Assembly (NCBI RefSeq): GCF_037893015.1
Contig: NC_133660.1
Span: 284,925,078 to 284,989,077, forward strand
Origin: Macrotis lagotis
Taxonomy: Eukaryota; Chordata; Mammalia; Peramelemorphia; Peramelidae
DNA length: 64,000 nucleotides
Direction of reading: 5' to 3'
Position 1 is the stretch's first letter, and every line of letters begins with the position of its first letter. Positions 35,840 through 46,699 of this stretch are shown in pieces. Below the pieces are notes generated by a model that searched no databases, was not told the origin of the DNA, and saw only the letters and a list, made by a program, of their open reading frames with translations. Position numbers and translations under genes: made by a program.

Positions 35840-38800
35840 AGAAAATAAGTTTTCTGTGATCTCTGTAGACCTCCAGGGAATTTCCTTTTATTTTTTTTTC
35901 AGTCATTCATCCTTTAATATGTATTTAGGTCTACTCAGTATTTAGCAAAGCCCATCACATGTAATGAAGGGCATTCCTAGAGACTGGTGCTAAGGAAGCA
36001 GAACATAATTACTGTCTTTAAAGTAACAAAAGAATGAAAAGAGTTGATTAGGGGAGTTTTTCCCCTTCCCTGCTAAATACACAGGAATTTAATGAGCATG
36101 TCTTTTCCCTCTGGAAAATGTCCAGTCAAGTACAAATGGAAGTTCCAGGAGGAATGTGTGAAGGTAGGAAAGGTGGCAAATACTTAGGAGAACTGGTGAA
36201 GTCTGGAAAGTTAGCAGTGGAACCAAGAGAGAAGCATTCAGAGGATAAAGACAACTGCAGGTTGGTTTCAGTTGTTGGTGCTACCTCCAAGAAATTGGGC
36301 GGCTGGAACTTGGGGAGTCAACCTAGTCAAGTAGCCTTTTTTGCTTACTCAGTAATGAGGATGCATGGTTAAGAGAGGGTAATCTCTCCCCTCAAGCAGC
36401 TTCCATTCTCAAAAGGGAAGCTACAGAAAAACCAGAGTGGGGAAACACGATGACTAAGTGCAAAGGATGACTTCTAAGCTCAAAATGGAAGTTCTGAGAA
36501 CTCACCAAAGGGAGAAGGGTACCTCTTCTGAACAGAGCCATGTTTCTGCCCTTATCTACAAGAGGCAGCCAACATCTGGGCTTTGGCCCTCGGTAGGGCA
36601 GCCTTTCCTGGCTACGGTCTCCTCCCCCTCACCCCTGTAATGACTGGTTTAGACCCAAGACACCTCCCTGTTCCTTTTGGCTCTCTCATAAGGCAAGGTC
36701 TTGAGAGTGGGCATTTTCAACCCAAGAGATGGCAGCATCAAAGCAGTGGTGGAGGCTGGAGTTTCTGTAGAACATTATAGAAATTGAGATGAAGTTGCCC
36801 TTGTGGCCCAAGAGGGGAGTTCATGAATAATCTCCCTTCTAGGGATAGGAGAAAGGAATTTCCTAAATCCAATCTAGCCTTCCAGATAAGAAGAATGACT
36901 TCTTGAGCAGCCTTGGGGGTTGCCTTGAAAGTGATAGCACATTTGAGAGGTTGGAGATCTGATCTTTTATCAACCAGCCAATCCCTTATCAAGCATTTGT
37001 GGAGAACCTCCTATGTCCTAAAGAGAGAAAAAGGCACTGGCTCAGAAGGCACATTTGGAGAAATGTGATCCCTGGAGAACAGTCAAGGCCTAAGGCCAGA
37101 AGATAGGGGAGCAGAAGACCTGGACTCTGCTCCCAAGGATTCCCTGTCTAGCTGTTCCAACATTTGTTTGCTGGGTCACAGGGAGGGATATGAGGTCAAC
37201 CACAGGCCCATGACTTGACTGAGAAGTATCAGATAGGATATTCCTATGAGTCTTTTATGTCTTCTGCATTTTCTGTGAAGCAAAATATTGTCCTGTACTC
37301 CAGATGCCTTTGTTACCTCCAGGGTTTATGTAGGAGGTGAGGATCACACCTTTCCCTTTTACCCTTATCTGTGGACATTTAGACCTGCATTTCTAGTCTT
37401 GGAGAACCACTGCTCGGCCCACAACACTCTCACCCTTCCTGTTCTATACCCTGTCTTCAGGGGCAGTACTGGGAAGGCTGCCTCTAGTCTGAGGGTTAAG
37501 GAACCCCCCCCCCATTCTCACACTCTGGCTTTGCTAGTTACAGCTCTCATTCTGTTGCCAATTCTCTTTTTGATGGCCTACCTCTCTTTTGAAGAAGTTT
37601 TTCTGCCAACTGCAGCTCCTTATTGAACCAAAACTTCCATATCTCTCAAACTCACAAGGTCACCTCCAGTCCCAGACACTTTCAACCTTTGGTTAGGTCA
37701 CCTAAAAACAGGAAAACAGAAACTCAAAAAGGGAAAAGGCAGACAGAGGCTATGGTAGAACTCTCCTAGTTGAAACCCCTTTGCACTAGCTGCCCTATGG
37801 GCAAAGACAATACCAACCAGAGAAAGGCATGCCCCCTCCCCAGTCACATGGTGCCTCCTGGAAAGTATTATCCAAAAGTGAGCCAAACTGAGCAATCTGC
37901 TTTTAACAGTCCCCCGCCCCATGGCCTCTCATCCATTAGGGAAATGCCTAAGAGACCACCCAAGTTACCAAGACATTGGATCACCCCTCCCAAGACCCAA
38001 GTGATAACTCCTTGGAACCCACCAAAGTTTCCAAAAGATCTCTTGAGGCTCCTTTCCTGAGATGGTCAGAAGAGGCCAAATACACATTCCATCTGGAGAT
38101 TTCCCAGAGTAAATTCTGCTTGTTACATAACAAGCTAAAGGGAGAAATTGAGCTTCAGGGTGAGCCCCAAAGAGCACACTAGGGCTGTATCATCTCAGGG
38201 TCTTGAGACAGTTGTAGAGTACCGCCAAATAGGAGGTTGGGTGGGACAACAGGTGAGTTTAATCTCCATCTATCAAATACTTCCAATTTTTTCTGCCTAT
38301 GTCTTATTTGTACATAGTTCACTTGTCTCCTCTGAAAACAGTAATTTTATAACATATGTATGTATATATATATATATAGTAAACATTTCTGTAACACAAG
38401 TGATTGGAATTCATTAGAAAATAGGTGTGAGTGAGGTCCAGTTCTCATTTAGATATCTTTAATCAAGGCAATTTAGCAATTATAAAGTAAGTTTAGAGAG
38501 AACTTTAATTGTAAAGGGAGCAAAGACATATCTTAATCCCAACAAGAACCCCTCTAGCTATGCTATGGTTCTCTTCCTATCTTGCTCCCCCATCCTAGAT
38601 TGGGGGACCTCACCCTTCTTTGATTGGACCAATTTGAGGTGGGTTTCAGGTCACACCTTCTGATGAACAAGGCTATTTAAGGACAACAGTAGGCCTCCAT
38701 GGGCGGGGGGTGGGGTGGGGGTGGGGTGGCCTAGCCTATCTAGATCTTTCCCATGTATGCAAACTGGTTGGCAAAGTCTGAGACTTAGAAAAATATCAAT

Positions 38801-39517
38801 AAATGTGTTTGTTAACCAAATTCTGTCTTTCTCTTTCATATCCATTAGGACAAACTCAGGGAAAGTTAACAATTATTTAACTCAGTTAAGACTCTTCCCC
38901 CTTTTGGGGAGGCAAAATTCCTACTCCCCATGAGGCTGTGAGCTCCCAGAAATCAGACATAGTTTCCCCCTTCTTTGTATTCTAGCTCTCAGAACAACTT
39001 CCAACACATAGTAGGTATCTCATTAATTGCTAATTGACTTATACATTCAAATCTATGTTAATATTTGTGGTGGAGACAATAGTAATTTCTGAAAAGGGGA
39101 GTCAAAAAAAGGTGATTTTTGATCTGAATCTTGGAGTGAAGGACTTCCGAGAGGAACAGGTAGGAAGGAAAAATATTCCAGACAAGGGACAGGGCTGGCT
39201 GTCCAGGGGATGCTGGAAAATCTTTAACCAGGATAGAAGACCTAGGACTCTCTTGGAAGCTTAATAGACTTCCTTCACATTTCCTCCTTCACTTTCCTAA
39301 GTCAAGACAATTAACAAAACAAAAAATCAGAACCTAATTTGTATTCTGAGGTGTAAATGCTCACCTTAGCACAGACTTTGCAGAGACTGAGGAGAGATCT
39401 AAATTTATGTGAGTCTGAGTAGGGAGGGAGGTTGAGAATAGTTAAGTAGGCTTCCAAGGTCCCATCTACCTTCCAATCTTGTAATTCTATGACCCTTGCC
39501 ATCTACTTGAATGACTT
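35840..39517. other. Intergenic spacer between RTN3 and ATL3, no gene recognised
   Basis: Mixed unique DNA and old repeat scraps, including a (TA)n tract near 38360. Short open frames occur on both strands without homology that I recognise. Confidence 0.5.
38925..39035 (+). repeat. L2 3' end remnant
   Basis: GTGAGCTCCCAGAAATCAGA and AACACATAGTAGGTATCTCA resemble the L2 3' end. Confidence 0.5.
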
Positions 39518-39735
39518 CTTGTTGTTCAATCATATCTGACTCTTCTTCATTCCATGTGGGGGTTTCTTGGCAGAGATACTGGAGTAATTTTGCCATTTCC
39601 TTCTCCAGCTCATTTGACAGATGAGGAAACTGAGGCAAACAAGGTGAAGTGACTTGCCTGGGATCACTGAGTTAGGAAGTATCTCTGAGACCAGATTTGA
39701 ACTCAGGAGGATGAGTCTGCCTGACTCTGGTCCTT
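39518..39735 (-). mobile_element. CORE-type SINE with RTE-like tail, antisense
   Basis: It runs from GTTGTTCAATCATATCTGAC (RTE-like tail) through GATGAGGAAACTGAGGCAAA to CAGATTTGAACTCAGGAGGA. The same design occurs at 40835-41072, 42721-42940 and 62530-62715. Confidence 0.75.
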
Positions 39736-39740
39736 CTATC

Positions 39741-39888
39741 TGCTTTATTGGTTTTTGTGAGGCAACAAGTGACTTACCCAAGGTCACTTAGCTAGTAAAT
39801 ACCAGTTGTCTGGGTCACATTTGAACTCAGATCCTCCTGACTCCAGGACTGGTGCTCTATCCACTGTACCACCTATCTGCTCCCCTTC
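39741..39888 (-). mobile_element. Marsupial SINE (WSINE1/SINE1-like), diverged
   Basis: Antisense copy abutting a second SINE type at 39518-39735. Confidence 0.8.
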
Positions 39889-40319
39889 TGTCTACTTCAC
39901 TACCCAGTTGCCCTACACAAATGCCTACCACCATTTAATTGCTTGCTGTAGGGTTTCCCATAGTTCCATTTCCTTATTCATTCACTGAAAATCTTTTGAA
40001 TGTCCCATTTATGCAAAGCCCACCACTCCAGTCCTAATTTAAAAGGGCTCATTGTTGAAACATTTCCCACCTTGGATTTAAGACAACAAATGCACTGCTC
40101 CTATTACTTTCATCTTAGAGTAGAAAAGGAAGTTAAACCTGCTTAAGGATACCCAGATGTGAGTGCTGGGGCTTAGAGTCCAATCATCTACAGTCCCAAG
40201 GCTGTTGCTAATCACTGACCTGGAGGATGGCCAGGCCACATACTTACCACCTGGACTGTGACCCTGCCTTTCCAGTTTGCAACAAAGGAGTGGGGAGAAT
40301 GGAAAACCTAGCTGAGGAC

Positions 40320-40490
40320 CCAATAGTGCAGTAGAATGGGCCCTGGAATCTGGAGTCCTAGGATCTGGGTTCAAATTTTGTTTCAAATGGGTACCACTAG
40401 TGTGACCCCAATTCTCCAAGCCTCAGTTTCCCTGTTTGTAAAACCAGAAGGGAAGTTGGATTAAATGATCTTTCTCTTGGGCCCTTCAAA
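40320..40490 (+). repeat. MIR/THER-like remnant
   Basis: TCTGGAGTCCTAGGATCTGG, CCAAGCCTCAGTTTCCCTGT and ATTAAATGATCTTTC follow the CORE-SINE order. Confidence 0.6.
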
Positions 40491-40684
40491 CTGAAACAAC
40501 AGAGTTTACTAAGTCAAGGAAAAGGCCAAGTGAGTCAAAGTCCTGAGCTGGGGAGAGGGGGGCTTTAGAATGGAAATTCCTCAAGGACCCTAGTTTCTGC
40601 TTTTGTCTTCTAACCCTAGACTCAGCCTGGACCTCAGCCCACAGGAGGAAAAGCAGAAATGAAGAGCCTCATTTGATCTTGCCA

Positions 40685-40815
40685 CCAAACCTGGCAAGCA
40701 GGGGCTCTTATGATTCCCATTTTACAGTTGGGGAAATTGAGGCTGAGATAGTGACTTGCCCAGGGTCATGCAGCTAGGCCTTGTCCCAGCCAGATTTTGA
40801 CTCGTGTCTTCTAGA
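40685..40815 (-). repeat. MIR-like remnant
   Basis: CCCATTTTACAGTTGGGGAA and TTGCCCAGGGTCATGCAGCT are the antisense MIR core and body. Confidence 0.65.
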
Positions 40816-40834
40816 TGTTGGTATAAAGGGGTTG

Positions 40835-41072
40835 CTGCAGTGGACAGAATGCCAGGCCTGGAGTCAGGAAGGCATGAGTTCAAATCCAATCTCAGATACT
40901 TCCTAACTGGGTGACCCTGGGCAAGTCACATTACCCTGTTTGTTTCAGTTTCTTCATCTGTCAAATGAGCTGGATAAAGGACGTGGCAAAACCACCCCAG
41001 TATCTCTGCCAAGAAAACTTCAAATGGAGTCACCAAGTGTTGATACAACTGAAAAAATGACTGAACAATAAT
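40835..41072 (+). mobile_element. CORE-type SINE with RTE-like tail, sense
   Basis: A tRNA/CORE-like body (GAGTTCAAATCCAATCTCAG) is followed by CATCTGTCAAATGAGCTGGA and a tail ending in ACTGAAAAAATGACTGAACA, similar to RTE/Bov-B 3' tails. Confidence 0.8.
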
Positions 41073-42020
41073 TTCTTGACCCCAGGCTGGGCACCCTAGC
41101 CCCTAGGTTCCCAGCTGCCCAACATGCCGGCCGATGGATTGGATTGGTTGATCTGTGGCTTTGCTGATGGCTGGTCCTCTCCTTCCCCAGGCAGAACCTA
41201 ACCCCCAGGCAGAACCTAACCCCCAGGACCTGCCAGACAGTCTTCCTGTCGGGTGTTGTTATGCTCCCCGCTTCCCCAGTTTTCTCATCCTCTTCCCTAA
41301 TCATCCCCAACAATCCTCAAACTTGGCAAGTGAAGTTCTGTTGGGCTTCCTCCATCAGACCCATCATTCAGCAGAGCCCCAAACTGGAATCCATCAGTTT
41401 GCCAGGACTTGCCTCTACTTGAGCTGTTACCTGGGTCGCCCACAGACCAGGATGATTCATGGGAGGAAAGGTTAATGGGACAGGAAAAGACCAGTGTGCT
41501 CCTGTACTCTCCTTTGTGGGTGAAAGGGGCGGGTCGGAGGGATGCTTATGGATGCCCAGTCCCTTCTCCAGCCCTGTCAGGGCACATTCTTCTGACTGTT
41601 CATGCAGGTGCCTCTGGATCTCCTGTTTCTGGATTGTGCTGCCAAAGCTGCGGCAGCTGTGGCAAAAGGACATGTGTGTGTGTGTGTCTGTGTGTGTGTC
41701 GATGAGAATGCGTGACTGGGGTGGCATGTATCTCAGAGTGTGCGTGTGGGTGGGGGTGCCACATTTCAAGGTGGTGTTGAAGAACTCCTGGATCCACATC
41801 CGGAAATTTCTGCTTGTTGCCAGTCTCTGAACCTTCCCAGTCCCATCATTTATGGTCTCTGAGACTTTGGACATGCTCCTCCCCTCTGGGTCTCAGTGGC
41901 CTCAACTGTGCCATTGGGGCTGGGGTGGGATAATCACCAAGGTCAAGAGCCTGTGGGTTTAAGGAAGGGCCAGCCTCTGGTTTTTATTATGAGATCTCAC
42001 TTGCAAGAAAGGGAGGATCA

Positions 42021-42158
42021 GAGCAGCTAGTAGATAGCAGAGTCAGGGGGACTCGAGCATTCAAATCTGATCTCAGACACTTCATAATTACCCAGCTGTG
42101 TGACCTTGGGTAAGTCACTTAACCCCTTGCCTTGCAAAACCAGAAAAAGAAAAAAAGA
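42021..42158 (+). mobile_element. Marsupial SINE (WSINE1/SINE1-like), diverged head
   Basis: Flanked by AAGAAAGGGAGGATCA on both sides, a 16-bp target duplication. Confidence 0.9.
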
Positions 42159-42224
42159 AAGGGAGGATCACAGCCTCTTCTCCAGTCTCCTCTCCTTCAA
42201 ACCTCTTGATTTTGATTTGATTTT

Positions 42225-42375
42225 TACTTCATGTTCTCTTCAATATAGACCCTTTGTCTCCTGGACAGTCATGAAGCTCCTTGAGGGCAGGGATGGATTC
42301 CTTTTGATCTTAATGTCTCAGGACCTTGGGTTGTTCTTGGCACATGGTAGGCAATAATCTATGATTGTTGATAGA
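42225..42375 (+). repeat. L2 3' end remnant
   Basis: CATGAAGCTCCTTGAGGGCA and GTTCTTGGCACATGGTAGGC are typical of L2 3' ends. Confidence 0.6.
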
Positions 42376-42414
42376 TTAATTTGTGGGCAGCAGGAGTGGC
42401 TTCTGTTCTATATA

Positions 42415-42545
42415 TCATTCTTCCTGAGGGACCCTGGTCAGGTCACTGAAACCTCTTTGTGCCTTAAAATCCTCATCTATAAGATGAGAACGATAATATC
42501 TCTCTCAAGCAGTAGTTTGAAGGATCAATTGAGTTAATGTATATA
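42415..42545 (+). repeat. MIR-like remnant
   Basis: GACCCTGGTCAGGTCACTGA, TCCTCATCTATAAGATGAGA and TTGAAGGATCAATTGAGTTA follow MIR order. Confidence 0.65.
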
Positions 42546-42559
42546 AAATACATTGCAGG

Positions 42560-42703
42560 GGTGGCTAGGTGGCACATTGTGTAGAACACTGGCTCTAGAG
42601 TCAGGAGGACCTGAGTTCAAATCCGACCTCAGACACTTCATAATGACCTGGCTGTGTGGCCTTGGGCAAGCCACTTAACCCCATTGCCTTGCAAAAAAAA
42701 ATG
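42560..42703 (+). mobile_element. Marsupial SINE (WSINE1/SINE1-like)
   Basis: Flanked by ATAAAATACATTGCA on both sides, a 15-bp target duplication. Confidence 0.92.
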
Positions 42704-42720
42704 GATAAAATACATTGCAA

Positions 42721-42940
42721 ATTGTTGTTTCTGTTCAGTAATGTCCAACTCTTCATGACACTCTTTGGGGTTTTCTTGGTAGAGATGCTAGAATGGTTGG
42801 CCAGTTTCCTCTCCAGTTCATTTTATGGATGAGGAAACTGAGGCAAACAGGGTGAAATGACTTGCCCAGGGTCACCCAACTACTAAATATCTGAGGTTAC
42901 ATTTGAACTCAGGAAGATGAGTCTTCCTGACCCCCAATCT
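42721..42940 (-). mobile_element. CORE-type SINE with RTE-like tail, antisense
   Basis: TGTTGTTTCTGTTCAGTAAT tail, GATGAGGAAACTGAGGCAAA core and CATTTGAACTCAGGAAGATG body. It is cut at its end by the SINE at 42946-43100. Confidence 0.75.
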
Positions 42941-42945
42941 AGTAT

Positions 42946-43100
42946 TTTTTTTTTTTAGGTTTTTTGCAAGGCAATGGAGTTAAGTGACTTGCCCAAGGCC
43001 ACACAGCTAGGTCATTATGAAGTGTCTGAGGTCGGATTTGAACTCAGGTCCTCCTGACTCCAGGGCCAGTGCTCTATTCACTGTGCCACCTAGCCACTCC
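42946..43100 (-). mobile_element. Marsupial SINE (WSINE1/SINE1-like)
   Basis: Antisense copy flanked by AATCTAGT on each side; it is inserted at the edge of an older SINE at 42721-42940. Confidence 0.9.
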
Positions 43101-43457
43101 CAAATCTAGTGTTGAGCCACCTACCTGCCCATTGCAAACTTTAAAGTGTTATAAAAATGCCAGTTGTTTTCATGTTGTATTTTGTTTGTGGAATTCAAAT
43201 ATTATATGCTTGCCATTGTATACTATGTTATATTGCATAATACTCTGCATATTTTATGAACATCTTGGCAGACAAGATAGCAAAGCACAAAGAGTCAGGA
43301 GAAACCTGAGTTCAAGGATTGCCTCTGGTCCTTCCATGCCTTATGACAATGGCCACATCATTCAATGTCTCAAAACTTGAGTGTTCACCTCTGGAAACTG
43401 TGACTAGGGATACTGACATCACCCGTACCAGAGCACTGGTGCCAAGACTGAATGAGG

Positions 43458-43576
43458 TGGGGGCAGCTATATGACCCTGGGGTCAGGAGGACCTGTGTTC
43501 AAATGTGATCTCAGATACTTCATAATTGCCTAGCTGTGTGACCTTGGACAAGTCACTTAACCCCATTACCTTAAAG
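43458..43576 (+). mobile_element. Marsupial SINE (WSINE1/SINE1-like), internally deleted
   Basis: It has the GGGGGCAGCTA head and a full body from CTGGGGTCAGGAGGACCTG, but the GTGGCGCAGTGGATAGAG segment is missing. Confidence 0.8.
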
Positions 43577-44390
43577 GAGCCCCTCAGATAATGTCTCTAT
43601 GGGATCCTGGGTCCCAGATGGAGTGAATGACCTGTCCAAGGTCCCACACAGCCCGTCCAGGATCCTTGTCTAGGTTCCCAGCTTCAGATCCCAGGCTGTT
43701 TCTGTGACATCAGGGAGGCCGGCCTGGGTCTCTCAGGGCGGTCCCCAGGGCTCAGAGGCAGAGAGTGGATGACAATCCCTAAAGGCCAGCGTGAGGCAGC
43801 AATCCTCCTGGCAATGGCCTGGACTAGGATGATGGTGCTGGAAGTGAGGCCACCCCTACTCATCATAGCCCAGGAACTGCCCCGAGATGCCCAGCCCCTG
43901 CTGGGTGGTCTTGCCCAAGGCCACCCTGTCCGCTGGGACAGCCACTCTGTGGGGTAGGAGGGGCGGGTCGTCTTCTACGGGCCAGGCTTGACCAAGCGGT
44001 CAGAGCAGCCGGCCCCTGGCAGGCTCTGCTGGGCAGGGTCAGCTCTGCCACGTGTCACCCTAGTGACCCTGGGCATGGTCCTCCCTCCCCGGCCTCAGTT
44101 GGCTCATTGTAAAATGTGAGTCTGGACAAAGGTCAGAGGTGGTCCGGGCAGGCTGACCGGGCCCGGGGTTGGCATTAGAGTCCAGGGTTCAAGCCCTTCT
44201 CTGCCCTTTACTGGATGGGGGCACCTCATCGAATGCCTTCGGGCCTCAATGTGCACGGAGGGGAAAATCATCCTCGTCCCGGCCGGGAGCCCTTGCGCTG
44301 TCCCTGGCATCCGCCTCTCGGGGGCTCAGCTTCCCCACTTACAAAAGGAACTGGAGGAGTTGGAGGGGCTGATCCCCCCGCTTCCGCTTG

Positions 44391-44963
44391 GCCTGCTGGG
44401 AGCTGTAGTTCAGCGCGGCACAAATTGAGGGGTCCGGGGACACTAAGGGTGACACCGGCGCCGATGCCGCTGGAGGCCCCGGCCGGCTTGGTGTTTGTCT
44501 CTGCCGCAGCAGCCCCTCCCCGGCCCGGGCCGGACTCTCGTAGCTGCTGGTTTCGACACGAGGCCCCGGACCACGCGGTCCAGTCTGCGGGAAAGCCGGA
44601 GGCGGGCCGCCTGCCGAGCGCCGGCCTAGCCGCTCGGCCTGCTGGGAGTTATGGCTCCGAGGGAGCCTGAGCTCCCGGGGTCCGCGCGTCCCCTCCCAGC
44701 TCCCGCACGGACGGCTGGGAGTTGTAGTTTCACGGGAGACCCAGGTGGGAGCGAGAGTGGGACTGCGTTTCCCAGGAGGCCGCGGGGCCCCGGCCCGCAG
44801 GCGCGTGCGCGGCCCGTTTCCCCTCGCAGCCCAGGCCCCGCCCGTTTCCCGCCCAGCCCCGCCGCCCGCCCGGCCGCCCGCCCGCCCTCGGCCCCGGCCC
44901 GGCCCCGGCCCCGGCCCCGGCCCGCCCCGCTTCTGCCGCCCGGGCTGAGGAGGAGGCGGCTCC
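44391..44963 (+). promoter_or_regulatory. ATL3: ATL3 promoter and 5'UTR with four ZNF143/THAP11-type motifs
   Basis: Upstream of ATL3 lie four matches to the ACTACAATTCCCAGCATGC-type element bound by ZNF143 (Staf) and THAP11. Copy 1 is at 44391-44410 (minus; ACTACAGCTCCCAGCAGGC). Copy 2 is at 44636-44655 (minus; a weaker ATAACTCCCAGCAGGC). Copy 3 is at 44713-44730 (minus; ACTACAACTCCCAGC). Copy 4 is at 44761-44780 (plus; ACTGCGTTTCCCAGGAGGC). The proximal part is CpG-rich with repeated GGCCCC blocks and no TATA box. The transcription start is probably between 44800 and 44945; this is inference. Confidence 0.75.
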
Positions 44964-45240
44964 ATGTTTTCTGGCCTGCGAACGGCGGCGGCGGCCTCCA
45001 CCAAAAGCGGGGAGCACGCAGGTAACCCCGCACCCCGAGCCCCGGGCGCCTCCCGCCCCGGGAGACCAGGCCCCGGCCCCGCCCCCTCCCCGCCTCGGCT
45101 CCCCCCAGGAGGGGACCCCGCGGGCCCCTTCCCCGCCCGGGCCCCCGGGCCCCCCAGGGCCACGCGAGGAGCCTGGAGGGGTGCACCGCCCCCTGCCTTG
45201 GGGCGGGGCGGGCGCAGGGTCCTGCTTGCCGGCCCTCCAG
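44450..45240. other. CpG island over ATL3 promoter, exon 1 and start of intron 1
   Basis: This is a dense block of CG dinucleotides and GGCCCC repeats, flanked by ordinary intergenic DNA on the left and by the minisatellite on the right. It supports an active, broadly expressed promoter at ATL3. Confidence 0.85.
44964..45021 (+). CDS. ATL3: ATL3 exon 1 (coding part), atlastin 3 N-terminus
   Basis: This exon encodes MFSGLRTAAAASTKSGEHA plus the first base of the next codon. Human ATL3 begins MLSPQRVAAAASRGADDA (recalled), so length, the AAAAS block and position match. Atlastin 3 is an ER-membrane GTPase of the dynamin superfamily found on ER tubules; the variable N-terminal tail encoded here precedes the GTPase domain. 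An in-frame TGA at 44946-44948 lies 15 nt upstream of the ATG, which supports this start. The exon ends GCAG/GTAACC, a good phase 1 donor. Exon 2 (start of the GTPase domain) is not found between here and 64000, so intron 1 is at least 19 kb. The gene diverges from RTN3, as in human. Only 19 residues support the call, but CpG island, frame, donor and synteny all agree. Confidence 0.85.
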
Positions 45241-46629
45241 TGTGCCCCGGAGCAGTGTGTGGGGGTGTCCTGCCCAGAGTAGTGTAGGGGATGCCCTCCC
45301 CCGTGCCCCCTGCCCAGAGCAGTGTGTGTGTGCCCTCCCCCGTGCCCCCTGCCCAGAGCAGTGTGTGTGCCCTCCCCCGTGCCCCCTGCCCAGAGCAGTG
45401 TGTGTGTGTGCCCTCCCCCGTGCCCCCTGCCCAGAGCAGTGTGTGTGTGTGCCCTCCCCCGTGCCCCCTGCCCAGAGCAGTGTGTGTGTGTGCCCTCCCC
45501 CGTGCCCCCTGCCCAGAGCAGTGTGTGTGTGCCCTCCCCCGTGCCCCCTGCCCAGAGCAGTGTGTGTGTGCCCTCCCCCGTGCCCCCTGCCCAGAGCAGT
45601 GTGTGTGCCCTCCCCGTGCCCCCTGCCCAGAGCAGTGTGTGTGTGTGCCCTCCCCCGTGCCCCCTGCCCAGAGCAGTGTGTGTGTGCCCTCCCCCGTGCC
45701 CCCTGCCCAGAGCAGTGTGTGTGTGTGCCCTCCACCGTGCCCCCTGCCCAGAGCAGTGTGTGGGGGTGCCCTCCCCGTGCCCCCTGCCCAGAGCAGTGTG
45801 TGTGTGTGCCCTCCCCAGTGCCCCCTGCCCAGAGCAGTGTGTGTGTGTGCCCTCCCCATGCCCCCTGCCCAGAGCAGTGTGTGTGGGTGCCCTCCCCTGT
45901 GCCTCCTGTCCAGAGCAGTGTGTGTGGGTGCCTTCCCCGTGCCCCCTGCCCAGAGCAGTGTGTGTGGGTGTGCCCTCCCCTGTGCCCCCTGTCCAGAGCA
46001 GTGTGTGTGGGTGCCTTCCCCGTGCCCCCTGCCCAGAGCAGTGTGTGTGGGTGCCCTCCCCGTGCCCCCTGCCCAGAGCAGTGTGTGTGGGGGTGCCCTG
46101 CCCCCTGCCCAGAGCCGTGTGTGGGGGTGCCCTCCCCATGCCCCCTGCCCAGAGCAGTGTGTGGGGGTATCCTGCCCAGAGCAGTGTGGGGGATGCCCTC
46201 CCCTGTGCCCCCTGCCCAGAGCAGTGTGTGTGGGTGCCCTCCCCCATGCCCCCTGCCCAGAGCAGTGTGTGTGGGAGTGCCCTCCCCATGCCCCCTGCCC
46301 AGAGCAGTGTGTGTGGGGGTGCCCTCTCTCATGCCCCCTGTCCAGAGCAGTGTGTGTGGGTGCCCTCCCCATGCCCCCTGCCCAGAGCAGTGTGTGGGGG
46401 TGCCCTCCCCGTGCCCCCTGCCCAGAGCAGTGTGTGTGGGTGTCCTGCTCAGAGCAGTGTGGGGGATGCCCTCCCCTGTGCCCCCTACCCAGAGCAGTGT
46501 GTATGGGGGGTACCCTCCCCTGTGACCCCTCCCCAGAGCAGTGTGGGGGGTACACTCCCCTGTACTTCCTTTCCAGAACAGTGAGGGAGTGCCCTCTTCT
46601 GTGCCCTCCGCCCAGAGCAGTTTGTGTGT

Positions 46630-46671
<42 letters not shown>

Positions 46672-46690
46672 CCCTCCCCTGTGCCCCCTG
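45240..46690. repeat. GC-rich minisatellite in ATL3 intron 1, about 35 units of ~38-44 bp
   Basis: The unit reads roughly GTGCCCTCCCC(C)GTG followed by CCCCCTGCCCAGAGCAGTG and a short (GT)n or GTGGG core. By eye there are about 35 copies of CAGAGCAGTG or close variants. Left units (to about 45740) mostly carry pure (GT)n cores and CCCCCGTG; right units more often carry GTGTGGGTG and CCCCATG or CCCCTGTG, so the array has sub-blocks. It ends in a (GT)n microsatellite at 46621-46668. It begins about 220 bp after ATL3 exon 1. Stops are absent from the unit in most frames, which produces open frames of several hundred codons on both strands; I regard these as artefacts. Confidence 0.95.
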
Positions 46691-46699
46691 CCAAGTGAC

